Shown here piece after piece: positions 1 through 8,563 of a DNA stretch of 17,379 bases. Each line of letters starts with the position of its first letter. The stretch's first letter is position 1. The stretch is from Cryomorphaceae bacterium (GTDB taxonomy: Bacteria > Bacteroidota > Bacteroidia > Flavobacteriales > Crocinitomicaceae). The stretch lies in the NCBI GenBank assembly GCA_021298235.1, contig JAJTDX010000046.1:1-17379 (forward strand). The letters run 5' to 3'. The notes beneath the pieces are model-generated. The model did not search any database and was not told the origin of the DNA. It worked only from the letters and a program-made list of their open reading frames with translations. Made by a program: the position numbers and the translations under genes.

Positions 1-1
1 A

Positions 2-530
2 CCTGTAGTGATTGATGTGGTTGGAAACGACACGGATTCTGATGGAACTATTGACGCTACTTCTGTAAATGTATTGACAGGACCAACGAATGGTTCAGTG
101 ACTGTAGATCCTATCACAGGTGAAGTGACGTACACCCCAGATCCTGGTTATTCTGGTTCTGATTCGTTCACGTATGAAGTGTGCGACAATGGCTCTCCGG
201 TGATTTGTGATCAGGCAACAGTTACAATCACTGTGAACTCAATCAATGACGGCCCTGCAGCGAATGATGATGTTGCAACTACACCATCTGAGACTCCTGT
301 AGTGATTGATGTGGTTGGAAACGACACGGATTCTGATGGAACTATTGACGCTACTTCTGTGAATGTATTGACAGGACCAACGAATGGTTCAGTGACTGTA
401 GATCCTATCACAGGTGAAGTGACGTACACTCCGGATCCTGGTTATTCTGGTTCTGATTCGTTCACATATGAAGTATGTGACAATGGCACACCAGTAATTT
501 GTGACCAAGCTGTTGTGACAATAACTGTTG
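2..530 (+). repeat. 294-bp tandem repeat encoding Ig/cadherin-like domains
   Basis: Bases from 2 onward align with bases from 296 onward at a 294-bp offset (98 codons). In the first 140 bp I see only three differences (67/361, 136/430, 139/433), all synonymous; divergence grows toward the end of the second copy. Base 1 differs from its counterpart at 295, so the window begins essentially at a repeat alignment edge. More copies probably lie upstream in the same gene. Confidence 0.85.
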
Positions 531-1648
531 GGGATTGTCTTTCAAATACACTCGCAGACTGCGACGGCGACGGAGTAACGAATGGCGACGAGCTTGATCC
601 TGACGGCGACGGCACGCCTGGTCCGAACGGCACAGATCCAAACGATCCTTGTTCATACACAGCAGCTGACATTTCAGTAGCACCTTCGGGAGCTTGGTTA
701 ACAGCAGACTGCGACGGCGACGGAGTAACAAATGGCGATGAGTTTGATCCGAACGGAGACGGTACGCCTGGTCCGAACGGCACAGATCCAAACGATCCAT
801 GTTCATACACAGCAGCTGACATTTCAGTAGCACCTTCGGGAGCTTGGTTAACAGCAGACTGTGACGGCGACGGAGTAACAAATGGCGATGAGTTTGATCC
901 GAACGGTGATGGCACGCCTGGTCCGAACGGCACAGATCCAAACGATCCATGTTCTTATACCGCAGCTGACATTTCAGTAGCACCATCTGGAGCTTGGTTG
1001 ACAGCAGACTGCGACGGCGACGGGGTAACGAATGGCGATGAGTTTGATCCGAACGGAGATGGCACACCTGGTCCGAACGGCACAGATCCAAACGATCCAT
1101 GTTCATACACAGCAGCTGACATTTCAGTAGCACCTTCGGGAGCTTGGTTGACAGCAGACTGCGACGGCGATGGAGTAACGAATGGCGATGAGTTGACCGA
1201 TGGTACGAATCCGCAGGATCCATGTGACCTTGTGGTGTCTAGTCAAACGGTTCCTACATCCACAAATTGGAATTCATCCGACTGTGACAATGATGGTATT
1301 AGCAACGGCGAAGAGATCGCAAATGGTTCTGATCCATTGGATGCATGTAGTCCGAAAGTATGTGATTTCAGTATTCCTGAAGCATTTACTCCGGATGGAG
1401 ATGGTATCAATGATGCTTTTGTAATCGTAGGTATAGAGAAATATCCGGACAATGAGATCACTATTCTGAACCGCTGGGGGAATGTCGTGTTCCAGACAAT
1501 AAATTATCAAAACGACTGGAATGGTAGCTCACAAAGCTCATTGAATGTCGGAGGTGATGCTCTTCCAACAGGAACGTATTATTACATTTTTGACACGAAA
1601 GATCCGAATGCAGGTGTATTCAAAGGATATGTTTATTTACAACGTTAA
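2..1648 (+). CDS. Repeat-rich T9SS adhesin, C-terminal part (5' truncated by window edge)
   Basis: The reading frame is open from base 2 to the TAA at 1646-1648 (548 codons); the true start lies upstream. Visible parts in order: nearly two copies of a 98-residue Ig/cadherin-like domain (motifs GNDTDSDG and YTPDPGYSGSDSFTYEVCD, codons 1 to about 177); four complete and one partial 50-residue thrombospondin-type-3-like units rich in DxDxDG calcium-binding loops (from 557); one more diverged unit (DCDNDGISNGEE, from 1280); and a C-terminal domain of about 95 residues with IPEAFTPDGDGIND, ILNRWGNVVF and LPTGTYYY. That last part is typical of the gliding-motility-associated/CHU_C domain (a type B T9SS sorting signal). 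By family knowledge the product is secreted through T9SS to the cell surface or medium, probably as a calcium-stiffened adhesin. It stands 12 nt before a PorP/SprF gene, the usual partner of such adhesins. The ligand cannot be told from sequence. Confidence 0.9.
   Translation, partial: PVVIDVVGNDTDSDGTIDATSVNVLTGPTNGSVTVDPITGEVTYTPDPGYSGSDSFTYEVCDNGSPVICDQATVTITVNSINDGPAANDDVATTPSETPVVIDVVGNDTDSDGTIDATSVNVLTGPTNGSVTVDPITGEVTYTPDPGYSGSDSFTYEVCDNGTPVICDQAVVTITVGDCLSNTLADCDGDGVTNGDELDPDGDGTPGPNGTDPNDPCSYTAADISVAPSGAWLTADCDGDGVTNGDEFDPNGDGTPGPNGTDPNDPCSYTAADISVAPSGAWLTADCDGDGVTNGDEFDPNGDGTPGPNGTDPNDPCSYTAADISVAPSGAWLTADCDGDGVTNGDEFDPNGDGTPGPNGTDPNDPCSYTAADISVAPSGAWLTADCDGDGVTNGDELTDGTNPQDPCDLVVSSQTVPTSTNWNSSDCDNDGISNGEEIANGSDPLDACSPKVCDFSIPEAFTPDGDGINDAFVIVGIEKYPDNEITILNRWGNVVFQTINYQNDWNGSSQSSLNVGGDALPTGTYYYIFDTKDPNAGVFKGYVYLQR
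557..1199 (+). repeat. 150-bp tandem repeats encoding calcium-binding T3-like units
   Basis: Units begin at 557, 707, 857 and 1007, with a fifth, quickly diverging unit at 1157. Each full unit codes 50 residues running from DCDGDGVTNGDE to SGAWLTA, with two cysteines and several Asp-rich loops. Units 2, 3 and 4 encode the same 50 residues although their DNA differs; units 2 and 3 differ at about ten sites, all synonymous. The first unit differs from them by L/F and D/N. The array is visibly richer in G+C than the neighbouring genes, because GAC/GGC codons dominate. Confidence 0.93.
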
Positions 1649-1660
1649 TTGGCTTAGACT

Positions 1661-2572
1661 ATGAAGATGAGAATAGTAACAATTTTTCTGATGACTTGGA
1701 ATGTGTCATTAGTATTTGGCCAGCAGGAACCGCAGTTTACGCAGTTTTTTGACAATAAATTATTTGTCAACCCGGCCTATGCGGGCAGCAGAGAGTTGCT
1801 GAATGTGACAGGTATTCACAGGGAGCAATGGATGGGATTTTCAGGTCGTCCGGTATCGAGTACGCTAAGTATACATTCACCATTGAAGTATGAATCTGTT
1901 GGTGTTGGTATGACCTTCGTTCATGACCAAGCGGGACCAATCTCCCAGACTATGGTATATGGGGATTTTTCCTACACGTTGAAGTTTAAGAATGCGGATC
2001 GAAAATTATCTTTTGGACTTAAAGGTGGATTGAACGTGATCTCAGCTGCGACGAGCACATTGGAGACGACGCAGGACAATGATCCAAAATTGCTTCAAAA
2101 CGTGCAAAACCAGGTGAATCCGAATTTTGGATTTGGAATATATTACCATGGTCCTCATTTCTTTGCCGGAGCCAGTACGCCAAGAATAATCGAACAATCC
2201 TTTGGAAATAGTGAAACAACCAAGGAGAGGCGTCACTATTTCGGAATAATTGGTGGAATCGTTGATTTGAACAGTAAGTGGAAACTGAGACCTTCTTCTC
2301 AGGTGAAGATTACTGCAGGAGCACCACTCAGTTTAGACTTGAGTACAGCATTCATCTACAGAGAGAAAATCTGGTTTGGAGGAATGTATAGGTGGGACGC
2401 CGCCTTCGGTATTTTTTCTCAGTTTCAATTGACAGATCAGTTTAAAGTTGGAGTTGCCGGAGATTTCGGAACGCAAGAGATTAGAAAATATAACTACGGA
2501 ACGGTAGAAGTTCTGTTGTCGTATGATTTCAGGTTTAACAAGAAAGGTATTCGTTCACCACGTTACTTCTAA
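1661..2572 (+). CDS. PorP/SprF family type IX secretion outer-membrane protein
   Basis: A 303-residue protein with a signal peptide (hydrophobic stretch IVTIFLMTWNVSLVFG, cut expected near residue 20), followed by the family hallmarks QQEPQFTQFF and NPAYAG, then alternating beta-strand sequence to the C terminus, as in PorP/SprF outer-membrane proteins. Members are known to work with T9SS, and SprF-like members are needed for export or surface attachment of a cognate adhesin encoded next to them. It begins 12 nt after the adhesin stop and ends 10 nt before the OmpA-family gene, so the three are likely co-transcribed. The start is ATG 1661; a second ATG at 1667 would leave the signal peptide intact. 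Bacteroidota genomes carry many paralogues, so I give no specific symbol. The barrel itself is inferred, not shown by a motif. Confidence 0.9.
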   Translation: MKMRIVTIFLMTWNVSLVFGQQEPQFTQFFDNKLFVNPAYAGSRELLNVTGIHREQWMGFSGRPVSSTLSIHSPLKYESVGVGMTFVHDQAGPISQTMVYGDFSYTLKFKNADRKLSFGLKGGLNVISAATSTLETTQDNDPKLLQNVQNQVNPNFGFGIYYHGPHFFAGASTPRIIEQSFGNSETTKERRHYFGIIGGIVDLNSKWKLRPSSQVKITAGAPLSLDLSTAFIYREKIWFGGMYRWDAAFGIFSQFQLTDQFKVGVAGDFGTQEIRKYNYGTVEVLLSYDFRFNKKGIRSPRYF

Positions 2573-2582
2573 CAATAGGAAT

Positions 2583-4826
2583 ATGAAAAGAATAGGTTTT
2601 ACGCTTGCGGCAGTTTTGATGATCCAAACATTCACATTCGGACAATCATCTAAATTACGTATGGCAGATACATACTTTAATAAGTTATCGTTTGCTCTTG
2701 CAGCACCATTGTATGGTGAAATTATCGGCACCTCTGAAGATAATACGTCCGTTAAACAAAAGTTGGCTGTGTGTTATTACAACATGGGTGATATGCAAAA
2801 TGCCGAGAAGTATTTTGCCGAGACGGTAAATGACGCATCTGCTGGTGCGAATGATTATTTCATGTATGCACAGGCGCTAAAGCAAAATGGAAAAACTAAA
2901 GATAGTGATGTATGGATGGATAAGTTGAATATTAAATTTCCTAATGATTTCAGGGGCCTATCCTTTAAGAAGAATAAAACATATCTTTCTGATATTGCCA
3001 AAAATTCAGCACATTTCACGATTAATTATTTGAATATTAACACACCTTATACTGAATTTGGGGCGTACCAAGTTTTTGGAAAGGAAGAAGTTGTAATTAT
3101 CAGTAATCGTGGATTCAGTAATTCTGTGAAACAAGATTGGACATGGAACGCAAGTCCGTTTTTGGACATGTATGTATCAAACCAGGCCAAAAAGGACTCG
3201 CTGGGCACTTTAGTTAAAAAAGGAAAAGCGAATACGCGTTTTCATGAAGGACCTATTTGCTACACTCCCGATGGAAAAAAAGTGTATTTCACGAGAAATA
3301 ATATTTCCGAGAGAAATGAGCGGAGAGATGCCAATGGAATTCAAAATCTAAAGATTTACGTCGCGGATGTTGCAGAAGGCGGTGAATGGATAAATGAAAA
3401 AGAGATTTCTTTGAATTCTAAAGAATATTCATTAGGACATCCAACATTTTCTAAGGATAGCAAAACCATGTTTGTTGCTTCGGATATGCCTGGTGGTTAC
3501 GGGGGCGCGGACTTATATTCAGTTTCTGTGAATTCGGATGGAACATTCGGTAAAATGATCAATCTTGGTCCAACAATCAATACCGAAGCAAATGAGATGT
3601 TTCCAGTAGTATCCAGCGAAGGTCAACTCTTTTTTGCTTCCAATGGTCACATTGGGTTGGGCGGACTAGACGTGTTTGTGGCCTTTCCAATGAAAGATGG
3701 ATCGTTCAAAAAAGTCACCAATTTGGGAAATAAGATTAATAGTTCATCCGACGATTTCGCACTCATTTTTAACTCTGATGGAAAGACCGGATATTTTTCA
3801 TCCAATAGAGCAGAGGGTAAGGGAGGAGATGATATTTATGCGTTTACTCTGGTAGCACCATACAAGGCAGGTGTTTTTGTAGAGGGTATAATTGCCGATC
3901 AATCCAACGGTACGATTCTGCCAAATGCACTTGTTGTTATAAAAGACGAAAAAGGTAAGGTGGTAGCAGAACTAAAAACAGATTCTGAAGGTCGTTATAC
4001 TGCCGAATTAGAAGAGGAAAATAAATATACTGTTTCCGTTAAAAAGGACGATTATTTCGAGAAAGCAATGCCATTGGATGCTGCAAAAGCTGATCCTGTC
4101 TCAGGTAAGATAAATGGAGATGCCGTTCTCGAGAAAAAACCAGACATCATGCTTTTGTGCACGATCACAGATGCTGTCTCAAATTTACCTTTAGATGGGG
4201 TGAAAGTGAAGATTACTGAAAAAGCAGTAACTACTCCTTTGATCTCTTCAACAACAGATGGTTCTGGAATACTGCGCAAAGAGGTCCTCGACAAGAAACA
4301 GGGGGATAATGTGACCTACACAGTAGTTCTTGAAAAAGAGGGTTATCTAGGCAAAACTGTTGTGTTCAACGGATCAGTTCCAGCGAATGGTGTAATCAAT
4401 TTAAATGAGAAATTAGACCTGTCGCTCGATAAGATAGCTGTAGGTGCAGATTTGGCTAGCATAATTGATATCAAACCCATCTACTTCGACCTGGGCAAAG
4501 CCGATATACGCAAGGATGCGGCGACAGAACTCGAAAAGATTGTTAAAGTGATGAATGACAATCCAAACATGGTTGTTGAGCTCGGTTCACATACCGATTG
4601 TCGATCGAGTTATAAGTTCAACATGGATCTGTCGTCCAGAAGGGCGATAGCATCTGCGAACTATATCAAGAAACGCATCACAAAACCTGAAAGAATCTAT
4701 GGGAAGGGCTATGGTGAATCTAAACTTAAAGTAGATTGTCCATGTGAAGGAACGGTAAAATCAACTTGTCCGGAGGAGGAGCACCAAAAGAACCGAAGGA
4801 CAGAATTCGTCATTATCAAAATGTAA
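2583..4826 (+). CDS. PorE-like TPR–propeller–CRD–OmpA protein
   Basis: A 747-residue protein. ATG 2583 is preferred because it opens a signal peptide ([20 protein letters not shown]); the in-frame codon at 2523 lies inside the preceding gene. Domains: TPR-like helices (about 25-130); a PD40/WD40-type propeller (about 145-435) with repeated [13 protein letters not shown] / [13 protein letters not shown] motifs; two carboxypeptidase-regulatory-like beta-sandwiches (about 440-515 and 530-620); and an OmpA C-terminal peptidoglycan-binding domain (about 640-747) with [18 protein letters not shown] and LSSRRA. The expected peptidoglycan-contact residues are present (D672, R687). The architecture matches the T9SS component PorE of Porphyromonas gingivalis, but that protein is a lipoprotein and no lipobox Cys is seen here. 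It is the last gene of the adhesin cassette. Probable job: anchoring the PorP/SprF–adhesin assembly to the cell wall (inference). Confidence 0.88.
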   Translation: MKRIGFTLAAVLMIQTFTFGQSSKLRMADTYFNKLSFALAAPLYGEIIGTSEDNTSVKQKLAVCYYNMGDMQNAEKYFAETVNDASAGANDYFMYAQALKQNGKTKDSDVWMDKLNIKFPNDFRGLSFKKNKTYLSDIAKNSAHFTINYLNINTPYTEFGAYQVFGKEEVVIISNRGFSNSVKQDWTWNASPFLDMYVSNQAKKDSLGTLVKKGKANTRFHEGPICYTPDGKKVYFTRNNISERNERRDANGIQNLKIYVADVAEGGEWINEKEISLNSKEYSLGHPTFSKDSKTMFVASDMPGGYGGADLYSVSVNSDGTFGKMINLGPTINTEANEMFPVVSSEGQLFFASNGHIGLGGLDVFVAFPMKDGSFKKVTNLGNKINSSSDDFALIFNSDGKTGYFSSNRAEGKGGDDIYAFTLVAPYKAGVFVEGIIADQSNGTILPNALVVIKDEKGKVVAELKTDSEGRYTAELEEENKYTVSVKKDDYFEKAMPLDAAKADPVSGKINGDAVLEKKPDIMLLCTITDAVSNLPLDGVKVKITEKAVTTPLISSTTDGSGILRKEVLDKKQGDNVTYTVVLEKEGYLGKTVVFNGSVPANGVINLNEKLDLSLDKIAVGADLASIIDIKPIYFDLGKADIRKDAATELEKIVKVMNDNPNMVVELGSHTDCRSSYKFNMDLSSRRAIASANYIKKRITKPERIYGKGYGESKLKVDCPCEGTVKSTCPEEEHQKNRRTEFVIIKM

Positions 4827-4830
4827 CATT

Positions 4831-4859
4831 AAGTCCGGACATTGTTCCGGATTTTTTTT
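4831..4859 (+). terminator. Rho-independent terminator of the adhesin cassette
   Basis: It starts 5 nt after the OmpA-family stop. TCCGGA at 4834-4839 pairs with TCCGGA at 4846-4851 across a 6-nt loop (CATTGT). The stem can extend outward by a G-T pair and two A-T pairs. Eight T residues follow directly (4852-4859). The next gene begins about 30 bp later, so this separates the adhesin cassette from asnS. Confidence 0.85.
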
Positions 4860-4871
4860 GTCCATTCTTAC

Positions 4872-4879
4872 TACCTTTG
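4872..4879 (+). promoter_or_regulatory. Possible Bacteroidota -7 element (TACCTTTG) for asnS
   Basis: TACCTTTG matches the Bacteroidota -7 consensus TAnnTTTG. The nearest TTTG (4857-4860) is only 11 bp upstream and the next TTG (4842-4844) is 27 bp upstream; neither gives the usual spacing of about 19-21 bp to a -33 element. If real, transcription would begin near 4885, giving an almost leaderless mRNA for ATG 4889 or a leader of about 13 nt for ATG 4898. The element lies right behind the terminator T-tract. Confidence 0.35.
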
Positions 4880-4888
4880 CCCACTCAA

Positions 4889-6337
4889 ATGGCCGATATG
4901 AAAAGAACAAAGATCGTTGATGTATTAACCAGTTCTGAAATTGGTAAAGAGATTCTGGTAAAAGGATGGGTACGTGCATTTAGAAGTAATCGTTTTGTCC
5001 AATTGAATGATGGGTCAACCATCCATACCCTACAAGCGGTTGTTGATTTTGAGAAAACGGATGAGTCTCTACTAAAGCGAATCACTACTGGTGCTGCGGT
5101 TGGATTGAAAGGAACCCTGGTTGCCTCACAAGGTACGGGTCAGACGGTTGAATTACAGGTCGCAGAGATCGAGATCATCGGAGACGCTGATCCGGATGAC
5201 GTTCAACGTACGGTGATGCAGCCTAAGCGCCACAGCTTGGAATTTCTTCGTGAACAAGCTCATTTACGTTTCAGAACCAACACTTTCGGCGCTGTATTCC
5301 GAATTCGTCACGCTGTTGCCTTTGCTATTCATAAGTTCTTTAATGAGCGTGGATTTTTCTATTTACATACTCCAATTATTACCGGATCGGATGCTGAGGG
5401 GGCAGGTGAAATGTTCCGGGTGACTACCCTCGATCCAAAAAATCCACCACTTACCGAGGAAGGAAATGTAGATTTTAAAGAAGATTTTTTCGGCAAAGCT
5501 GTGAATCTCACCGTGTCAGGTCAATTAGAGGCAGAATTAGCTGCATTGGCTTTAGGCCAGGTATATACATTCGGTCCAACATTCCGTGCAGAGAATTCAA
5601 ATACTTCAAGACACCTTGCTGAATTTTGGATGATCGAACCGGAGGTGGCCTTCAATGACCTTGTGGACAATATGAATCTTACTGAGGACTTCCTGAAGTT
5701 TATCTGTTCTTACGTCATGGAACATTGTGCAGATGACCTGAAATTCTTGAATGACCGTGAGACGCAAGAGCAAAGTCAGAAGCCACAAAATGAACGAAAC
5801 GAATTGTCTTTAATTGAACGATTACAATTTGTGGTGAATAACGACTTTAAGCGCCTAACCTATACTGAAGCGATTGATGTTTTAAAGAATTCCAACCACT
5901 ACAAAAAGAAGAAATTTCAGTACGAAGTGGAATGGGGGATTGATCTCCAAAGCGAGCATGAACGTTACCTTGTAGAAAAGGAGTTTAAATGCCCTGTTAT
6001 TCTAACAAATTATCCAGCGAAAATCAAAGCATTTTACATGCGTCAGAATGACGATGAAAAAACAGTTGCCGCCATGGACGTCCTGTTTCCGGGTATCGGA
6101 GAGATCGTAGGAGGTTCACAGCGTGAAGAACGTCTTGATGTTCTCAGAAAGAAATGTGCTGATTTCCATATTCCCGAAGAAGAATTGTGGTGGTATCTAG
6201 ACACACGTCGTTTCGGGTCAGTTCCGCATGCTGGATTCGGATTAGGTTTCGAACGAATGGTGATGTTTGTAACAGGAATGACCAATATTAGAGATGTGAT
6301 CCCCTTTCCGCGTACACCTCAGAATGCGGAGTTTTAA
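4889..6337 (+). CDS. asnS: Asparaginyl-tRNA synthetase
   Basis: Class II aminoacyl-tRNA synthetase that charges tRNA-Asn with asparagine in the cytoplasm. From ATG 4889 it has 482 residues, close to the bacterial norm of about 466. An N-terminal OB-fold anticodon-binding domain (about 1-115, with [20 protein letters not shown]) is followed by the catalytic core. Motif 2 begins near residue 232 ([16 protein letters not shown]) and motif 3 near 451 ([13 protein letters not shown]). The stretches [27 protein letters not shown] and the terminal DVIPFPRTP are characteristic of AsnS rather than AspRS. Start choice: an in-frame ATG at 4766 would extend into the preceding gene and across the terminator, so it is rejected; ATG 4889 and ATG 4898 (three codons later) cannot be told apart. 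No Shine-Dalgarno is seen. rpoN follows 132 bp downstream, an adjacency I recall as common in Bacteroidota. Confidence 0.97.
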   Translation: MADMKRTKIVDVLTSSEIGKEILVKGWVRAFRSNRFVQLNDGSTIHTLQAVVDFEKTDESLLKRITTGAAVGLKGTLVASQGTGQTVELQVAEIEIIGDADPDDVQRTVMQPKRHSLEFLREQAHLRFRTNTFGAVFRIRHAVAFAIHKFFNERGFFYLHTPIITGSDAEGAGEMFRVTTLDPKNPPLTEEGNVDFKEDFFGKAVNLTVSGQLEAELAALALGQVYTFGPTFRAENSNTSRHLAEFWMIEPEVAFNDLVDNMNLTEDFLKFICSYVMEHCADDLKFLNDRETQEQSQKPQNERNELSLIERLQFVVNNDFKRLTYTEAIDVLKNSNHYKKKKFQYEVEWGIDLQSEHERYLVEKEFKCPVILTNYPAKIKAFYMRQNDDEKTVAAMDVLFPGIGEIVGGSQREERLDVLRKKCADFHIPEEELWWYLDTRRFGSVPHAGFGLGFERMVMFVTGMTNIRDVIPFPRTPQNAEF

Positions 6338-6423
6338 GATTATCGATTTTCAATCATTGATTCGTTAAACGTTATTTTTTATCTAAATAATTCTTGTGGG
6401 AGTACAAGGTGGAGAACTTTAGT

Positions 6424-6431
6424 TAATTTTG
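6424..6431 (+). promoter_or_regulatory. Possible -7 element (TAATTTTG) for rpoN
   Basis: The 132-bp gap between asnS and rpoN contains TAATTTTG, which fits TAnnTTTG and lies 38 bp before the rpoN ATG. The only upstream TTG (6394-6396) is 27 bp away, longer than usual, so only half of the promoter signature is present. The same gap holds a small AATCA/TGATT palindrome and a T-rich run (about 6371-6380), but no convincing terminator for asnS; read-through from asnS is possible. Confidence 0.3.
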
Positions 6432-6469
6432 TTTTGAACGTACCCGTTTTCGTTTAATCTGTTGAATTC

Positions 6470-7915
6470 ATGGCACTCAAACAACATCTGATTCAAAAAC
6501 TGGAGCAGCGGCTCTCTCCTCAGCAAATCCAGCTGATGAAGTTGTTGCAGGTGCCCACCATGGAGCTTGATCAGCGTATAAAGCAGGAAATAGAGGAAAA
6601 TCCTGCTCTTGAAGAGGGCGCAGATTCGGAAGAAGATTTTGAAAAAGAGGAAGACTTTGACGATGATTACGAAGAAGATGAGCCTGATTTTGACATTTCT
6701 GAATATATAGACGAAGATGGATCTGATTATAAGACGAAGGCAAATAATCACAGCAAGGATGACGAAGAACGGGTAATTCCACTTTCCGGGGAACAGTCTT
6801 TTCAGGAATTGCTTTCTCAACAATTGTATTTGCTCGACCTCGACGATAATCAGTTTCTCGTTGCAGATACACTCATTGGAAATCTGGATGAGTCAGGTTA
6901 CCTGAACAGAGAACTGGAAGCAATCGTTGACGACCTTGCTTTTTCTGCAAATGTCATCGTGACAGAAGCGCAGGTTGAAGAGGTGCTGAAACTGATACAG
7001 GAACTTGATCCTGCGGGAATAGGCGCAAGAGATCTACAGGAATGCCTTCTAATTCAGATAAATCGCAAGCAAGACGGGGATATTACCAAATTTACAGCGA
7101 AAAAGATTTTGGAGGATTTCTTTGAGGAATTCACTAAAAAACATTTCGATAAGATTTCTAAAAAACTGGAAATTGAGGATGAAGATCTGAAGGAAGCTAT
7201 TGATGAGATATTGAAATTGAATCCAAAACCAGGAGGTTCAATGCGTGAATCTGCGCGTAACATACAGCAGATCATTCCTGATTTTATGATTAATGAGTTT
7301 GAGGGGCATCTTGAATTGTCTTTAAATGGCCGGAATGCACCTGAGTTAAAGGTCAGCAGGGAATATGAACAAATGCTTCGATCCTATGCCGAGGGTGCAA
7401 AGACGTCAAAATCTGACAAAGAGGCGTTGATGTTTGTGAAGCAAAAGCTGGATGGTGCAAAATGGTTCATTGATGCTATTAGACAAAGGCAACATACCTT
7501 ATTAATGACCATGGATGCCATCATGAACTATCAAAGGGAATATTTCTTAACCGGCGATGAAACCAAGCTAAGACCTATGATCCTGAAGGACATTGCAGAG
7601 ATAGTTGGATTGGATATTTCCACTATATCTCGTGTGGCTAACAGTAAGTATGTTCAGACAGGATACGGAATTTTCGCATTGAAATACTTTTTTTCTGAAT
7701 CACTTTCAACCGATACGGGAGAGGAAGTTTCCACGCGTGAAGTAAAGAAAATTCTTTCAGAGGCTATAGAAGGCGAGAAAAAACGAAAACCCTTGACTGA
7801 CGAGAAACTTGCAGAACTCCTCAAAGAAAAGGGATACAACATCGCCAGAAGAACTGTTGCCAAATACCGCGAACAGCTGAATATTCCGGTAGCACGTTTA
7901 AGAAAAGAACTTTGA
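6470..7915 (+). CDS. rpoN: RNA polymerase sigma-54 factor
   Basis: A 481-residue sigma-54, the alternative factor for -24/-12 promoters that needs an AAA+ enhancer-binding activator to open DNA. Region I is clear at the N terminus (MALKQHLIQKLEQ, then PTMELDQRI and IEENPALEE). Region II, about residues 45-95, is a very acidic low-complexity stretch (EEDFEKEEDFDDDYEEDEPD). The core-binding domain follows (LDPAGIGARDLQECL, LNPKPGG), then the helix-turn-helix (LKDIAEIVGLDISTISRV, SKYVQTGYGIFALKYFF), and the RpoN box ARRTVAKYRE at residues 459-468, which is a full match to the family signature and contacts the -24 element. Length is normal and no part is missing. No enhancer-binding protein and no convincing -24/-12 site was seen in this window. 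The stop codon overlaps the start of the next gene. Confidence 0.98.
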   Translation: MALKQHLIQKLEQRLSPQQIQLMKLLQVPTMELDQRIKQEIEENPALEEGADSEEDFEKEEDFDDDYEEDEPDFDISEYIDEDGSDYKTKANNHSKDDEERVIPLSGEQSFQELLSQQLYLLDLDDNQFLVADTLIGNLDESGYLNRELEAIVDDLAFSANVIVTEAQVEEVLKLIQELDPAGIGARDLQECLLIQINRKQDGDITKFTAKKILEDFFEEFTKKHFDKISKKLEIEDEDLKEAIDEILKLNPKPGGSMRESARNIQQIIPDFMINEFEGHLELSLNGRNAPELKVSREYEQMLRSYAEGAKTSKSDKEALMFVKQKLDGAKWFIDAIRQRQHTLLMTMDAIMNYQREYFLTGDETKLRPMILKDIAEIVGLDISTISRVANSKYVQTGYGIFALKYFFSESLSTDTGEEVSTREVKKILSEAIEGEKKRKPLTDEKLAELLKEKGYNIARRTVAKYREQLNIPVARLRKEL

Positions 7916-8562
7916 AGACGTTTTCTCATATTATTTCTTGGGTTTTCTTACCGCTCTTGACTCCGGTTTATGGATTATTACTCGCATTGTATGTTCCTTC
8001 CATGCCGGAAGTTCTCTATTTCAGAGAATCGTTATATTTCATGAGTCCTGAAGCAAAACAGGCGCTTCTTTTAATGTTTGTTACGTTTAGTGCTTTAGCA
8101 CCCGGAATATCGTTCCTGTTCCTTCATAAACAAAAAGTAATAACCACAATTGACATGGAGGACAAAACGGAGAGGAGTATTCCTATGTTTCTGATGTTGG
8201 CATACTGTCTTTTGTTGTTTGGAATTTTCTTTTACAAATTTCCTGAGGGTCAATTGCCAAAGTACGTATATGCTCTTCCACTGGCGGGAGTTTTTGTGAC
8301 CGTTTCTTATACGCTGATTAACAATTGGATCAAAATAAGTTTGCATGGCGGTGGGGCTGGTATTCTTACAGGTTTTTTACTCGCTTATAGTATCGATCAG
8401 TTAATCTTTCCATTTTGGGTTATCATTGTTGCTGTAATAGCCTCCGGACTGACCTTATCAGCACGTTTATATCTTCACAAACACACACCGAGGGAAGTAT
8501 ATACCGGATGGTCTTTGGCTGTTCTTATAACCTTTATGATTACTCATTTCTATCCGATGTAA
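7912..8562 (+). CDS. PAP2-like integral membrane protein
   Basis: A 216-residue, very hydrophobic protein with about six membrane segments (residues 8-28, 50-71, 92-109, 118-136, 148-180, 200-213). It resembles the PAP2 phosphatase superfamily in degenerate form: R88..P91 in place of motif 1, KISLHGGGAG (H145) in place of the SGH motif, and ARLYLHKHTPREVYTG, where R185-x5-H191 matches motif 3 with E195 in place of Asp. PAP2 enzymes remove phosphate from lipid phosphates at the membrane; whether this one is active is uncertain because motifs 1 and 2 are weak. Start: TTG 7912 shares bases with the rpoN stop (TTGA, 4-nt overlap) and follows a purine-rich AAGAAAAG. The first in-frame ATG (residue 31) would cut off the first membrane segment, so TTG is preferred. 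Translational coupling to rpoN is likely. Confidence 0.75.
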   Translation: MKTFSHIISWVFLPLLTPVYGLLLALYVPSMPEVLYFRESLYFMSPEAKQALLLMFVTFSALAPGISFLFLHKQKVITTIDMEDKTERSIPMFLMLAYCLLLFGIFFYKFPEGQLPKYVYALPLAGVFVTVSYTLINNWIKISLHGGGAGILTGFLLAYSIDQLIFPFWVIIVAVIASGLTLSARLYLHKHTPREVYTGWSLAVLITFMITHFYPM

Positions 8563-8563
8563 T

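Noticed and set aside
442..1223. Long minus-strand open frames (462-1223 and 442-933) across the T3-like array
   Set aside because: They arise because the 150-bp repeat, a multiple of three, lacks stops in these antisense frames. The products are low-complexity, repeat with the array, and show no start context or domain.
4766..4888. N-terminal extension of asnS from ATG 4766
   Set aside because: It would overlap the OmpA-family gene and read through the terminator; the added residues have no similarity to AsnS N termini.
6419..6872. Two minus-strand open frames over the rpoN acidic region
   Set aside because: They are antisense shadows of the low-complexity Asp/Glu codons; the rpoN frame has full family motifs.
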